Part shown: positions 45,548 through 55,446 of the stretch, piece by piece
Position numbering within the stretch: position 1 is the stretch's first letter
How the letters are laid out: every line of letters starts with the position of its first letter
Assembly: GCA_947498155.1 (NCBI GenBank)
Contig: CANMJD010000003.1
Location: 433,430-497,429 of the forward strand
Origin: an uncultured Pseudoruegeria sp.
GTDB taxonomy: Bacteria; Pseudomonadota; Alphaproteobacteria; Rhodobacterales; Rhodobacteraceae
Direction of reading: 5' to 3'
DNA length: 64,000 nucleotides
Notes under the pieces: generated by a model
What the model was told of the DNA's origin: nothing
Database searches by the model: none
The model's input: the letters and a program-made list of their open reading frames with translations, nothing else
Made by a program: the position numbers and the translations under genes

Positions 45548-46937
45548 GATTCATGATCCCCTTCGGGTCCAGCGCCTGTTTGATCGCCCGCATCGCAAGC
45601 AGTTTCCCCGGATCGCCATAGCGCTGCAATTCACCAACCTTCAGGCGCCCAACCCCATGTTCAGCCGAGAACGAGCCACCAAATTGGTGCACCATATCAT
45701 GCACGGTGGTTTTCACCGTATCGCGAATGGAATCATAGGCATCGCGCGATTGTCCTTTGGCAGGGAAAACGTTGAAATGAAGGTTTCCATCTCCCAGATG
45801 GCCAAAGCAATTCACCCGCACATTGCCCAAACCCTCCATCGCGGCAGTGCATTCGGGGATGAAATCAGCAATGCGCCCCAAAGGAATAGAAATATCATGC
45901 GAGGAGATCGAGCCGATCCGCTTGTTCGCCGCCGGAATGGTTTCACGCACGGCCCAGAATTCAGCCCGCTGGGCCTCTGAACTGGCGATTAGCCCATCGG
46001 TTACAAGCTCTTGCTCCAAAGCTTCGGCAAATATGTCCTCAAGCAGTGATTGCGGTGACGCCCCCTGCCCAAGCCCCAGATCAATCAGCACCATCCATTC
46101 GGGGATATCCGCAAAGGGCAAGCGCACATCCGGCATGGTTTCGGCTAGAAAGGCCTGCCCGTTGCGGTGCATCAACTCAAAGGCACTCACCCCGCCGCCG
46201 GTTTTTGCCAAGGCCAAGGACAAGAGCGTCAATGCCTGCGCCGGTCCGTCCACGACCATCAGCGCGGTGCCCTGTTGTTGAGGTTGCGGGAAAAGCCGCA
46301 GGCTCGCGGCGGTGATCACCCCGAGCGAGCCCTCGGCCCCGATCATAAGATTGCGCAGATCATAACCGGTGTTGTCTTTACGCAGACGGGATAGCCCATT
46401 CCAGATGGTGCCATCGGGCAGCACCGCCTCAAGGCCCAGACAGAGGTCACGGGTATTGCCATAGCGCAGCACATTGACCCCACCGGCATTGGTCGCCAGA
46501 TTACCGCCGATCCGGCAAGATCCCTGCGAGGCCAAGGACAAGGGGAACAACCGGTCTACCTCTGCGGCGGCCTCTTGAATGTCCTGCAAGATCACCCCGG
46601 CCTCGACAATCATCAGGTTTTCTTCGGGCAGCACCGCGCGGATTTTGCGCATTCGCTCCAGCGACAGCACCACCGGCGCAGGCCCATCCGACGCGATTTG
46701 CCCGCCAACCAGCCCCGTACCGCCGCCATAAGGCACAATCCCAACCTGTGCGTCGTTACAGGTTTTAACGATGAAAGAGACCTCTTCAACGCATTGTGGT
46801 GCCAGAATACAGCCCGCCTGCCCCTTGGATCGTCCCCGTGGTTCTTCCAGATAGGAGGCGGTGATTTCGCGAAAGGTCTCGGCGGGCAATTCGGCGCGTA
46901 GCGCGGTCAAAAGGGCATCGGTAACGGGGTTCAGCAT
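45525..46937 (-). CDS. FAD-linked D-2-hydroxyacid dehydrogenase (GlcD/D2HGDH family)
   Basis: 470-residue flavoprotein with an N-terminal FAD-binding (PCMH) domain: VGIVPYGGGTGLVGGQIA, SCRIGGNLATNAGGVNVLRYGNTRDLCLGLEAVLPDG. The C-terminal FAD-oxidase domain carries GHLGDGNLHFNVFP and EHGVGRLKVGEL. The family covers glycolate oxidase GlcD, D-lactate dehydrogenase and D-2-hydroxyglutarate dehydrogenase; which acid is used here cannot be said. No GlcE/F partner is adjacent. Confidence 0.9.
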   Translation of the reverse strand: MLNPVTDALLTALRAELPAETFREITASYLEEPRGRSKGQAGCILAPQCVEEVSFIVKTCNDAQVGIVPYGGGTGLVGGQIASDGPAPVVLSLERMRKIRAVLPEENLMIVEAGVILQDIQEAAAEVDRLFPLSLASQGSCRIGGNLATNAGGVNVLRYGNTRDLCLGLEAVLPDGTIWNGLSRLRKDNTGYDLRNLMIGAEGSLGVITAASLRLFPQPQQQGTALMVVDGPAQALTLLSLALAKTGGGVSAFELMHRNGQAFLAETMPDVRLPFADIPEWMVLIDLGLGQGASPQSLLEDIFAEALEQELVTDGLIASSEAQRAEFWAVRETIPAANKRIGSISSHDISIPLGRIADFIPECTAAMEGLGNVRVNCFGHLGDGNLHFNVFPAKGQSRDAYDSIRDTVKTTVHDMVHQFGGSFSAEHGVGRLKVGELQRYGDPGKLLAMRAIKQALDPKGIMNPGAVLPS

Positions 46938-46991
46938 GGCATGTCCTTTACGGTTGCCCCTTTCAAACCACGCTGAAATCGCTACTGCAAG

Positions 46992-47822
46992 TCAGTATTC
47001 CTGATCCGGAAAGAAGCGTGGCTCGAGCACCAGTACAGTCGGGCGGCGCGGCAGATTGCGCAGCGAAAAGGTGGCGCTGGCTTTGCCCGGGCGCTGGATG
47101 TCAAAACCCTCGGGCATGCCGTCGATAAAGCGTTGCAGCGAATACGCGCCATGCCAATGCATCGGGATCACCACAGACGAGCGCAACCGGCTCAGGATTT
47201 TATGCATCGTCGGCAAATCAACCGTCATCCCGCCATCCACAGCGGCCATGACGATATCAAGCCGCCCCAGTGCTGCATATTGGGCGGGATCGGGTTCATG
47301 GTGCAAATGGCCCAAATGGCCGATGCACATCCCCGCGACCTCAAAGACAAAGATCGAATTGCCGCCGGTTTCCACCGCATCTTCCTGATAGGCGCTGCGA
47401 ATATCGGTGGGTATATTGCGGATCAGCATTTCCCCCAGATCCAGATGGTGATCCGCTGGCGTGCGCCCGTCGCCCCACCCCTTGAGCACATGCGGGATGC
47501 GCGGATCAGGTCTCGCGGTCCAATGGCTGGAATGGGCGTGGTTCATCGTAACGACGTCTGGGATGTAATTGATTTCTCCGAGGTAGCCAGTGAAATCCGT
47601 GGCCACGCCAAGCCCGCCTTCGGTGCGCAGCAAAAAGGTCGAATGGGTCACATAGGTCAGGCGCACAGAATCCGGTTCAACCGGATCGCCATATGCCGCC
47701 TTATGAACATAGGTCATTGCGGGCGATGCATCTGCCAGCGCAATGCAATGGCTGGGCCTGCGCTCTTGGGCATAGGCCGCCGGTGCGATCATCAGGGCAA
47801 GTAAAGTGAGCAGTCGGAACAT
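46992..47822 (-). CDS. Exported MBL-fold metallo-hydrolase
   Basis: 276-residue exported protein. ATG 47822 with AGGAGG, signal peptide MFRLLTLLALMIAPAAYAQ. MBL-type fold related to UlaG/YfhI-like hydrolases: TYVTHSTFLLRTEGGLGVATDF, then MNHAHSSHW with the metal histidines, GNSIFVFEVAGMCIGHLGHLHHEPD and VVIPMHWHG. Substrate unknown. Tail-to-head with the GNAT gene upstream after 52 bases. Confidence 0.82.
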   Translation of the reverse strand: MFRLLTLLALMIAPAAYAQERRPSHCIALADASPAMTYVHKAAYGDPVEPDSVRLTYVTHSTFLLRTEGGLGVATDFTGYLGEINYIPDVVTMNHAHSSHWTARPDPRIPHVLKGWGDGRTPADHHLDLGEMLIRNIPTDIRSAYQEDAVETGGNSIFVFEVAGMCIGHLGHLHHEPDPAQYAALGRLDIVMAAVDGGMTVDLPTMHKILSRLRSSVVIPMHWHGAYSLQRFIDGMPEGFDIQRPGKASATFSLRNLPRRPTVLVLEPRFFPDQEY

Positions 47823-47874
47823 CTGGACACCTCCTGCTGAGAGAGAATAGTGCAAATTTCCGTGCTGTCACGGG

Positions 47875-48459
47875 TTAGCCGACAGTGGTGCGCCCGCGCC
47901 TGTCCGATCTGAGGTTGGAATACAGCACATGATTGCGCCAGCGTCCGTTGATCTGCAGATAGCTTTGGGCCACGCCTTCGTATTTGAAACCGGCTTTTTC
48001 CAGCACCCCGCGCGAGGCGTCATTTTCCGGCAGGCAGGCGGCCTCAACACGGGATAAATCCATGTTTTCAAAAGCATGATGCACGACTGCGTCGATAGCT
48101 TCGCGCATGTATCCCTGACGGGCAAACCGCGCGCCCACCCAATAGCCAAGGGTTGCGGATTGTGCCGGACCGCGCCGGATATTATCCATTGTAATCGCCC
48201 CGATCAGCGCGCCTGAACTGTTCGAGAATAAAAACAACGGCACCGCCGTATCGCCCACAAAACTCCGCTGTGCCCAATAAACCCGATTGGTAAAGGCCTT
48301 ACGGGTGAGATGCGTAGCAGACCAACTTGGCTCCCAGGGCTGCAGGAAGGCCGCACTTTCCTGTCGCAAATCCGCCCAGAGCCGATAGTCGCCATGGGCG
48401 GGCAATCGCAGGTGCATGCGATCCGTGGTCAGTTTGATTTTGCGCTTACGCGCCAACAT
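47875..48459 (-). CDS. RimJ/RimL-type GNAT acetyltransferase
   Basis: 194-residue acetyltransferase of the RimJ/RimL type: LRLPAHGDYRLWADLRQESAAFLQPWEPSW, ATLGYWVGARFARQGYMREAIDAVVHHAFENMDLSRVEAACLPENDASRGVLEKAGFKYEG. This is the canonical acetyl-CoA-binding and substrate helix pattern. Its start overlaps the M16 gene stop (TGATG). May acetylate a ribosomal protein or metabolite. Confidence 0.9.
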   Translation of the reverse strand: MLARKRKIKLTTDRMHLRLPAHGDYRLWADLRQESAAFLQPWEPSWSATHLTRKAFTNRVYWAQRSFVGDTAVPLFLFSNSSGALIGAITMDNIRRGPAQSATLGYWVGARFARQGYMREAIDAVVHHAFENMDLSRVEAACLPENDASRGVLEKAGFKYEGVAQSYLQINGRWRNHVLYSNLRSDRRGRTTVG

Positions 48460-49721
48460 CAGGCAACCAACCGTTCAGTGATGCTCTGGATCGAGGGGGC
48501 GGTTTCCACCGGCCCATAGAGCGCCAAGGCAATCTGTTTTTCACTGACCATATTGGCCGCAAAACCACGGGCATCCGCGAGAGTCACAGCGTCAATTTTT
48601 GCCACGGTCTCTTCGAGGTTTGGCACACGATCCCAAATCGCCACCATCCGCGCCAAACGTTCGGCCCGCGACGACGGGCTTTCCAGCCCCATCAGCAATC
48701 CGGCTTTCATCTGCGCACGGGCACGGTCGACTTCGGCCTGTGTCAGTGTCTCGGCGGATTTTTTCAGCACATCCAAGGTTAATTCGGTCAATTCACCGAT
48801 TTGGCCCGCACTAGTTCCCGCATAGATCGTGGTAAGGCCGGTATCCGCATAGGCGCCGGTCTGGGCAAAGATCGAATAGCACAGCCCGCGCTTTTCGCGC
48901 ACTTCCTGAAACAGCCGCGAAGACATGCCGCCGCCAAAAGCGGTGGTAAAGATTTGCGACGTATAAATGTCGTTAGACTGATACCCCGGCCCTTCAAACG
49001 CCAGTGCAAAATGCACCTGCTCCAAGGTTTTGACCTCACGCCGTTCGCCACCGCGAAAGGCCGCCGGTGCCGGTGTAAAGGCCTTGGCGGGTTTCAGGTG
49101 GCCAAAGAGCTTTTCAGCCTCGGCGACAATGGCATCGTGATCCACCCCGCCAGCCGCAGAAAGGATCATATGCTCGGGGCCATAATGCTCGGCGACAAAA
49201 TTCGACAGATCGGCACGGGAAAAGGACTGCACCCTTTCGGCAGGCCCGAGGATCGTGCGTCCGATGGGTTGATCGGGATAGGCTTCTTCCTGAAGCCAGT
49301 CAAAAATCACATCATCCGGCGTATCCAGCGCCTGACCGATTTCCTGCAGGATCACCCCACGCTCGACCTCGATCTCTGCCGGATCGAACACCGGATTAAG
49401 CACGATATCGGCAATCACATCCAAAGCCAGCGGCACGTCCTGCGACAGCACCCGCGCATAATAGGCGGTGGTTTCGCGGCTGGTATAGGCGTTGATATAG
49501 CCGCCCACATCCTCAACCGCCTCGGCAATCTCAAGCGAGGATCTGCGCTTGGTGCCCTTGAACGCCATATGCTCAAGGAAATGAGCGATACCGTTTTGCT
49601 CTACCCGTTCGTGGCGGCCGCCAGCGGTAATCCAGACCCCGATAGAGGCAGATTGAAGCCCCGGCATATTTTCGGTGACGACGCGCACGCCGTTCTTCAA
49701 TCGTGCAATTTCTACAGTCAC
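48459..49721 (-). CDS. M16 zinc metallopeptidase (processing-peptidase-like)
   Basis: 420-residue M16B peptidase. The inverted zinc motif HFLEH (47-51: His47, Glu50, His51) and Glu127 (about 77 residues later) give the full zinc-binding set; the C-terminal domain is present. Single-subunit bacterial relatives of mitochondrial processing peptidase are known. It is tightly coupled with thrC (4-nt overlap) in a gene order conserved in Rhodobacteraceae. Confidence 0.92.
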   Translation of the reverse strand: MTVEIARLKNGVRVVTENMPGLQSASIGVWITAGGRHERVEQNGIAHFLEHMAFKGTKRRSSLEIAEAVEDVGGYINAYTSRETTAYYARVLSQDVPLALDVIADIVLNPVFDPAEIEVERGVILQEIGQALDTPDDVIFDWLQEEAYPDQPIGRTILGPAERVQSFSRADLSNFVAEHYGPEHMILSAAGGVDHDAIVAEAEKLFGHLKPAKAFTPAPAAFRGGERREVKTLEQVHFALAFEGPGYQSNDIYTSQIFTTAFGGGMSSRLFQEVREKRGLCYSIFAQTGAYADTGLTTIYAGTSAGQIGELTELTLDVLKKSAETLTQAEVDRARAQMKAGLLMGLESPSSRAERLARMVAIWDRVPNLEETVAKIDAVTLADARGFAANMVSEKQIALALYGPVETAPSIQSITERLVA

Positions 49722-51106
49722 TTAGCGATACGCTCCCGGATCAGGGTTTCAAGGGCACCTAGGTCGTTTGGCACTTTGGTCACGCGTTCTTCTTTCGCAA
49801 ACAAATCTCCCATACGCGGTGGCAGCGCCGGACGCTGACCGGTGGCTTTTTCAACCGCATCCGGGAATTTCGCAGGATGGGCCGTGGCCAGCGTAATCAT
49901 CGGGGTTACGCCCTGATGGCTTTCGGCGACTTTCACCCCGATGGCGGAATGCGGACAAAGGATTTCGCCGGTGCGCGCATAGTAATCCTTGATCGTGTCA
50001 TAGGTTTGCTCTTCAGAAACCCGCCCCGAAGCAAAGAGGTCCCGCAAGCCCTGCAAAGCCCCCTGAGAAACATTGAAAGACCCACCGGATTTCAGCTCAT
50101 CCATCAATTGCGCCACGGCAGCCCCGTCGCGCCCATAGGCATCAAACAAAGCGCGTTCAAAGTTGGACGAAACCTGAATATCCATCGACGGACTGATCGA
50201 AGGTGTTACCCCTTGCGTGGTATAAGCGCCGGTTTCCAGTGTCCGGTGCAGGATGTCATTCTGGTTTGTGGCGATCACCAGCTTATCAATCGGCAGTCCC
50301 ATCTTCTTGGCGATATAGCCGGCAAAGATATCGCCGAAATTACCCGTTGGCACGGTAAAGCTAACCTTGCGATGGGGTGCACCCAGCGACACAGCGGAAG
50401 AGAAATAATATACAACTTGAGCCAAAACACGGGCCCAGTTGATCGAGTTCACTCCGGCCAGACGGACCTCATCGCGGAAGGTCAGATCGTTGAACATATC
50501 CTTGAGCTTGCCTTGGCAATCATCAAAATCCCCGTCCAACGCCAGCGCGTGCACGTTGGATTCCGACGGCGTGGTCATCTGGCGACGCTGCACATCGGAA
50601 ACGCGGCCATCGGGAAACAGGATAAACACATCCACCGCATCCAGCCCGCGAAAGGCTTCGATCGCCGCAGAACCCGTGTCGCCCGAAGTTGCGCCAACAA
50701 TGGTGACACGTTCGCCGCGACGGGCCAATGCGGCCTGAAACAACTGCCCGATCAGCTGCATGGCGAAATCTTTGAAGGCCAGAGTCGGACCGTGGAACAG
50801 TTCCAGCAAGAAATGGTTCGGCCCGAGCTGCACCAAAGGCGCACGCGCATCATGGCTGAAACCGGCATAGGCCTTGGCGATGATCTCGGCAAATTCGCTA
50901 TCGGTGAATGTATCCCCGACAAAGGGGCGCATCACGCGAAAGGCGATTTCCTCGTAGGAACAGCCCGCCAAAGCCGCGATATCGGCCTGTGACATTGTGG
51001 GAATTTCAGCGGGCACATAGAGCCCGCCATCGCGCGCAAGCCCAGTCAGCATAGCGTCTTCAAAACTCAGCTCGGGTGCGGTGCCGCGGGTCGAAATATA
51101 CTTCAT
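49718..51106 (-). CDS. thrC: Threonine synthase
   Basis: 462-residue PLP enzyme making threonine from O-phosphohomoserine. PLP lysine Lys112 in ELFHGPTLAFKDFAMQ; SGDTGSAAIEAF and VPTGNFGDIFAGYIAKKMG also seen. Length fits the long (class I/Gram-negative) threonine synthases. It works downstream of the aspartokinase elsewhere in this window. Its upstream neighbour is SURF1. Confidence 0.94.
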   Translation of the reverse strand: MKYISTRGTAPELSFEDAMLTGLARDGGLYVPAEIPTMSQADIAALAGCSYEEIAFRVMRPFVGDTFTDSEFAEIIAKAYAGFSHDARAPLVQLGPNHFLLELFHGPTLAFKDFAMQLIGQLFQAALARRGERVTIVGATSGDTGSAAIEAFRGLDAVDVFILFPDGRVSDVQRRQMTTPSESNVHALALDGDFDDCQGKLKDMFNDLTFRDEVRLAGVNSINWARVLAQVVYYFSSAVSLGAPHRKVSFTVPTGNFGDIFAGYIAKKMGLPIDKLVIATNQNDILHRTLETGAYTTQGVTPSISPSMDIQVSSNFERALFDAYGRDGAAVAQLMDELKSGGSFNVSQGALQGLRDLFASGRVSEEQTYDTIKDYYARTGEILCPHSAIGVKVAESHQGVTPMITLATAHPAKFPDAVEKATGQRPALPPRMGDLFAKEERVTKVPNDLGALETLIRERIAK

Positions 51107-51131
51107 GGAGCCAGACTCTTTACTGCTTCAT

Positions 51132-51812
51132 TTATTGGGTTTTGCGGTTGATACGCCACAACAGGAAGCCTGTCATCCCTAACCAGACAATCGCAAGGCC
51201 AAACCACGTTAAAACATACTCCAAGTGATCATTAGGAATACCTGCAGAGTCCAACGGGAAGGGTGTTGTAACCGGATTATTCTCGGATGTGTCACGCAAC
51301 ACGATCATCACCGGTTCGGTGTTCAGCGCGTCGGCCATGGCCTTGATGTCCCGCCCGAACCAAATCCCTGCCGCCAGATCCGGTTCTGGCGTCGACGAAT
51401 TGATCTCGTCGGGCCAATGCAGATTGCCGGTGATCTCGGCCTGCACCGCAGGGCGCGGGGCGTTTTGATCGGTGATCGGCACAAAGCCGCGATCCAACAG
51501 CAACCGTCGCCCGTCGGTTTCAAATGCGGAAATGATCCTGTAGCTGGCACCGAGCGTTTTTGTGCTGGCCAGAATGGTGATCTCGTCATCGGTAATCAGG
51601 CCGCGCGCGGTGACGGGCCGGAATTGATCGACGGCCTGCGAAGGCTGCAGCGGCACCGCAACCGGCGCGGCGGTAATGGTTTGGTCGATTTGCGCCAGAA
51701 CGGTTTCTTTCCATTCCATGCGCTGCACCTGCCACAGGCCGAGGCTGATCAGGATGGCGGCACCCCCAAGTCCAAAGATCAGGGGCAGGATGACTTTCTT
51801 AAACACAGGCAA
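51132..51812 (-). CDS. SURF1-family cytochrome oxidase assembly protein
   Basis: 226-residue protein with two TM segments, one at each end (ILPLIFGLGGAAILISLGLWQVQR; YVLTWFGLAIVWLGMTGFLLWR). The loop carries the SURF1 pattern VTARGLITDDEITILAST and LLDRGFVPI. SURF1 helps insert heme into cytochrome c oxidase subunit I. It lies downstream of ctaE; a terminator separates them. Confidence 0.9.
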   Translation of the reverse strand: MPVFKKVILPLIFGLGGAAILISLGLWQVQRMEWKETVLAQIDQTITAAPVAVPLQPSQAVDQFRPVTARGLITDDEITILASTKTLGASYRIISAFETDGRRLLLDRGFVPITDQNAPRPAVQAEITGNLHWPDEINSSTPEPDLAAGIWFGRDIKAMADALNTEPVMIVLRDTSENNPVTTPFPLDSAGIPNDHLEYVLTWFGLAIVWLGMTGFLLWRINRKTQ

Positions 51813-51825
51813 GCCTTTTGAAAGG

Positions 51826-51856
51826 AAAAACGCGAGAGCCGTTCAGGGCCCCCGCG
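51826..51856 (-). terminator. Intrinsic terminator after ctaE
   Basis: On the minus strand CGCGGGGGCC and GGCTCTCGCG form a 10-bp stem (including two G-U pairs) around a 6-base loop, followed by TTTTT. SURF1 downstream may be partly served by read-through. Confidence 0.72.
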
Positions 51857-51889
51857 CTTGAATTGTTTTATCAGAGCGTCAGGCCCCTA

Positions 51890-52690
51890 TTAGCCGCCCC
51901 AGATGTAGACAGCGGCAAAGAGGAACAACCAGACCACATCCACAAAGTGCCAGTACCAAGCGGCGGCTTCAAAGCCGACATGCTGTTCCGGCGTGAAGTG
52001 CCCTGCATAGGCGCGGATCAGGCAGACGGCCAGAAAGATCGTACCGATAACAACGTGGAACCCGTGAAAGCCGGTCGCCATAAAGAAGTTGGCGCCATAA
52101 ATATTGCCAGAGAAACCAAAGGCCGCGTGGCTGTATTCATAAACCTGGAACACGGTAAAGATCGCGCCCAACAGGATCGCAACGATCAAACCGTTGATCA
52201 GGTCTTTGCGGTTGTTCTCATGCGCCAGCGCGTGGTGCGCCCAAGTGGCGGCACAACCGGAACACAGCAGGATCAGCGTATTGATCAGCGGCAGGTGCCA
52301 AGGATCAAAGGTCTCGATGCCCACAGGTGGCCAAACCCCATCAATCGCAGGGCTGTCTGGCCCCATGGGATACATGGCATGTTTAAAGAACGACCAGAAC
52401 CACGCTGCAAAGAACATGACTTCGGACATGATGAACATCAGAAAGCCGTAGCGCAGACCAATGCGGACCACGGGTGTGTGATCGCCTGTTTGACCTTCGT
52501 GCACCACTTCGGCCCACCAACCATACATGACGTAGAGCACACCGGCGAGGCCGATCAGGAACATCCATGGGCCCTTGTCGTGGAACAGCATTACCGCGCC
52601 AAACAGCATGACAAATGCGCCAAGGCCGCCCAGCAAGGGCCACATCGACGGCGGCAGAATGTGGTAGTCGTGATTTTTTTCGTGCGCCAT
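51890..52690 (-). CDS. ctaE: Cytochrome c oxidase subunit III
   Basis: 266-residue aa3-type oxidase subunit III with about seven TM segments. N-terminal [20 protein letters not shown], then the hallmark [33 protein letters not shown] and the C-terminal [18 protein letters not shown]. Subunit I (ctaD) is not in this window. Part of the ctaC-ctaB-ctaG-ctaE cluster. Confidence 0.95.
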   Translation of the reverse strand: MAHEKNHDYHILPPSMWPLLGGLGAFVMLFGAVMLFHDKGPWMFLIGLAGVLYVMYGWWAEVVHEGQTGDHTPVVRIGLRYGFLMFIMSEVMFFAAWFWSFFKHAMYPMGPDSPAIDGVWPPVGIETFDPWHLPLINTLILLCSGCAATWAHHALAHENNRKDLINGLIVAILLGAIFTVFQVYEYSHAAFGFSGNIYGANFFMATGFHGFHVVIGTIFLAVCLIRAYAGHFTPEQHVGFEAAAWYWHFVDVVWLFLFAAVYIWGG

Positions 52691-52717
52691 GATTGTTATC
52701 CGTCCCTCGTTTCGCGC

Positions 52718-53293
52718 TTAAGTATCGTCGCCAGAAGTCGTTACGGCAAGGGCCGCTGTCTCTTCGGGCAGATCTGTTTCGTAGAAAGTATATCCCAGCG
52801 TAATATGACCGGTATGTTTTGCTTCTCGGTCATTTACGATTTCGGGATCAACATAAAAGCTCACCGGCATCATCACTGTTTCGCCGGGTTGCAGTACCTG
52901 CATCTCAAAGCAAAAACAGTCGATTTTGGTGAAGTAATTGCCCGTTGAATAGGGCGCAACATTGTAGCTGGCGGACCCCGCAACAGGCCGATCGGTCGGG
53001 TTATGGGCCTCATAAAAGGCCAGTCCGGTTTCACCGATCTTGATTTCCATCTCACGCACGGCCGGTTTGAACGTCCACGGCATCCCGCGTTCCAGCGAGG
53101 CGTCAAAGCGGATTTTTATGGTTTTATCCAGAATCACGTCAGATCCAGCGGTGTCGGTATTGGTCACACCGCCAAAACCCGTCACCTGACAGAACCAGCT
53201 ATAAAAGGGCACCGCCACCCAAGCCAAGGTCCCCATAACAAAAACAACACCCAAGGTCTGGGTCAGCGTTTTATATTTACCTGTCAGTTTCAA
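52718..53293 (-). CDS. ctaG: Cytochrome c oxidase copper chaperone CtaG/Cox11
   Basis: 191-residue protein with one N-terminal TM (QTLGVVFVMGTLAWVAVPFYSWFCQ). Periplasmic domain with copper motif CFCFEMQ (KIDCFCFEMQVLQPGE) and MPVSFYVDPEI. It delivers copper to the CuB site of subunit I. The start overlaps the small coxF-like gene by 4 nt. Confidence 0.94.
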   Translation of the reverse strand: MKLTGKYKTLTQTLGVVFVMGTLAWVAVPFYSWFCQVTGFGGVTNTDTAGSDVILDKTIKIRFDASLERGMPWTFKPAVREMEIKIGETGLAFYEAHNPTDRPVAGSASYNVAPYSTGNYFTKIDCFCFEMQVLQPGETVMMPVSFYVDPEIVNDREAKHTGHITLGYTFYETDLPEETAALAVTTSGDDT

Positions 53294-53478
53294 TTGCCTG
53301 CCTCACCCGTTTGTTCAGGGCGAACCGAGTGGTCAAACGCTTGCATCGGGTCGCCTCGGGTCACTTTGACAACCGTCAGGCCAAAGACCAATGCGACAAA
53401 GCCGAGCAGACACAGCCCAACGCCAAGGTTGCGGCCAAAGCGTCGGTCGTGCATTTCATGTTGTTTCTGGATCGCCAT
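53290..53478 (-). CDS. Small CoxF-type membrane protein
   Basis: 62 residues, one TM segment (LGVGLCLLGFVALVFGLTVVKV) after a basic start MAIQKQHEMHDRRFGRN. The ATG at 53478 has GGTGG five bases upstream; a GTG nine bases upstream is possible. Such short proteins sit between ctaB and ctaG in many alphaproteobacteria (called CoxF); role in oxidase assembly is inferred from position only. Confidence 0.72.
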   Translation of the reverse strand: MAIQKQHEMHDRRFGRNLGVGLCLLGFVALVFGLTVVKVTRGDPMQAFDHSVRPEQTGEAGN

Positions 53479-53480
53479 GA

Positions 53481-54422
53481 TTACCACCCCAATCCAAAGA
53501 CGCCCAAAGCGGCATCCGCCAGAAGAGCCGAAAAATGCAAGAACAGATAGAGCAGCGAGATTTTGAAAAAGCCGCGTTCTGTTTTGTAGTTATCTGCCTC
53601 GGCCTGAACCTCATCGCGGCGGATAATGTCAATCGCCCCTTTGATGAACCAGGCGTTCATGGCGACAGCGGTCAGCGTGTAAACCGGTCCACCGATCGAG
53701 GTGAAGGCAATGCCGATGGTCACAACAGCCAGAAGCAGCGTGTAGACAAGGATATGCGTGCGGGTCGATTTGCGACCGTTGGTAACGGTCAGCATCGGAA
53801 CACCCGCCTTGGTGTAATCATCGTTCATGAACAGCGCCAGCGCCCAGAAATGCGGCGGCGTCCACATGAAGGTAATGGCAAACATCAACACGGATTCGAT
53901 GCTGATCCCACCCGTTGCCGCGGCCCAACCGATCATCGGCGGGAAAGCACCCGCCGCCCCACCGATCACGATGTTCTGCGGGGTCCAGCGTTTCAGCCAC
54001 ATGGTGTAAATCACCACATAGAAAAAGATGGTAAAGGCCAGCAGACCAGCAGCGACAAGATTGGTTGCCAGCCCGAGCATAACCACCGACATACAGGATA
54101 AAGCGATCCCGACGGCAAAGGCTTCCTCGCGGGTGACCTTGCCCGCCGGAACCGGGCGCCCCTTGGTGCGTTTCATCACCACATCGATATCGCTGTCATA
54201 CCACATGTTCAGCGCACCTGAGGCCCCGCCGCCAATGGCAATGAACAGAATTGCACAAAAGCCGATAAACGGATGCACAGGCGTTGGCGCGACCAACAAG
54301 CCAACAAAGGCAGTAAAGACCACCAGGGACATCACGCGGGGTTTCAGCAGCGCAAAATAGTCACCAAAACCGGCCTCTTTGGGGCCGGTTTCTGACTGGA
54401 TGTTATAGCTTGCGTCAATCAT
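53481..54422 (-). CDS. ctaB: Protoheme IX farnesyltransferase (heme O synthase)
   Basis: 313-residue UbiA-family membrane enzyme that makes heme O. Prenyl diphosphate/Mg motif NMWYDSDIDVVMKRTKGRPVPAGKV; second conserved loop RTHILVYTLLLA. About eight or nine TM segments. ATG 54422 was chosen over a TTG 21 bases upstream. Follows ctaC, 51 bases away. Confidence 0.94.
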   Translation of the reverse strand: MIDASYNIQSETGPKEAGFGDYFALLKPRVMSLVVFTAFVGLLVAPTPVHPFIGFCAILFIAIGGGASGALNMWYDSDIDVVMKRTKGRPVPAGKVTREEAFAVGIALSCMSVVMLGLATNLVAAGLLAFTIFFYVVIYTMWLKRWTPQNIVIGGAAGAFPPMIGWAAATGGISIESVLMFAITFMWTPPHFWALALFMNDDYTKAGVPMLTVTNGRKSTRTHILVYTLLLAVVTIGIAFTSIGGPVYTLTAVAMNAWFIKGAIDIIRRDEVQAEADNYKTERGFFKISLLYLFLHFSALLADAALGVFGLGW

Positions 54423-54473
54423 GAACTGGCTCTCGTCTAGCAAGGGGGCCGCATTGGGCGACCCCGCTTAGGC

Positions 54474-55337
54474 TTAGTTATTCGCGGCGACTTTATAGTC
54501 CAGCGGCAGACCTGCGAATTCCGCAATCGCGCCTTCCAGCCATGCGTCATAGACGTCTTGGCTTACAACTTTCACCGTGATCGGCATATAGGCGTGATCC
54601 TTGCCGCAAAGCTCGGAACACTGACCAAAATACACCCCTTCTTTTTCGGCTTTGAACCACAGTTCAGCAATCCGGCCAGGAACCGCATCCTGCTTCACAC
54701 CGAAAGCAGGGATGGTCCAGGAGTGGATCACGTCAGCACCGGTCACCTGCATGACAACCGTCTTATCAACAGGGACAACCACAGCCGTGTCAGTCGCCAG
54801 CAGATATTCATCAGGGGCGTAGCCGTGATCTTCCAGCGCGCTTTTGCCCAGCATGAAGCTGTCAAAGCCGAACTCGTGGTCGGTGTACTCATAGCCCCAA
54901 TACCACTGGTAGCCGGTGACTTTGATGTTGATGTCGCCTTCGGGGATTTCTTGTTGCTTGAACAGCACCGGCAGGGAGAACACGCCGATAAAGATCAGGA
55001 TCACAATGGGAACCAGTGTCCACAACACCTCAACGGTGGAGTTATGGGTGAAGGTCGCCGGTGTCGGATTGGACTTCTTGTTGAAGCGCACGATCACATA
55101 GATCAAAAGCGCCGTTACAAAAATCGTGATCGCCGTGATGATCCACAGCAGCATGTTGTCCAGCCACTGGATGTCGCGAGAAAGCTCTGTGGCGGCGAAC
55201 TGGAAACCAGTCCCCTTTGGAACCGGCTTACCGATTACTTCCAGATCGCCCAAAGAATCCTGCGCAAAGGCAGCCGTTGATACGATTGTTGCCAAAACAG
55301 CTGCCCAGAGGCCCGAAAAAAGGTTCAGAAGTCGCAT
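54474..55337 (-). CDS. ctaC: Cytochrome c oxidase subunit II
   Basis: 287-residue oxidase subunit II with a signal peptide (ends AAFAQ), two TM segments and a C-terminal CuA domain. CuA ligands are seen in [13 protein letters not shown], with the first His in [18 protein letters not shown] 55337 was chosen at the signal peptide; an upstream frame adds only seven residues. First gene of the cta operon, divergent from tldD. Confidence 0.95.
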   Translation of the reverse strand: MRLLNLFSGLWAAVLATIVSTAAFAQDSLGDLEVIGKPVPKGTGFQFAATELSRDIQWLDNMLLWIITAITIFVTALLIYVIVRFNKKSNPTPATFTHNSTVEVLWTLVPIVILIFIGVFSLPVLFKQQEIPEGDINIKVTGYQWYWGYEYTDHEFGFDSFMLGKSALEDHGYAPDEYLLATDTAVVVPVDKTVVMQVTGADVIHSWTIPAFGVKQDAVPGRIAELWFKAEKEGVYFGQCSELCGKDHAYMPITVKVVSQDVYDAWLEGAIAEFAGLPLDYKVAANN

Positions 55338-55446
55338 GTTCGTTTCCCGTTTGCACACCGGTATTCATCTTGATCCGGTGCATCCGACGCGTTTTGGCCG
55401 GAATCCCATTGTGTTTGCGCCGCTTGAAACCATATTAATGCGCGAC

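Noticed and set aside
47875..48459. GNAT enzyme as the missing PseH
   Set aside because: It has RimJ/RimL-type motifs and sits in the conserved thrC-M16 group 12 kb from the Pse locus; no evidence ties it to sugar acetylation. The GNAT at 41021-41527 is likewise unrelated in context.
48801..50992. Two long plus-strand open frames (48801-49838 and 49877-50992)
   Set aside because: They are shadows of the M16 peptidase and threonine synthase genes, with no ribosome-binding sites or domains.
51818..52948. 376-codon plus-strand frame opposite ctaE/ctaG
   Set aside because: Antisense to clear cytochrome oxidase genes; the product has no recognisable motif.
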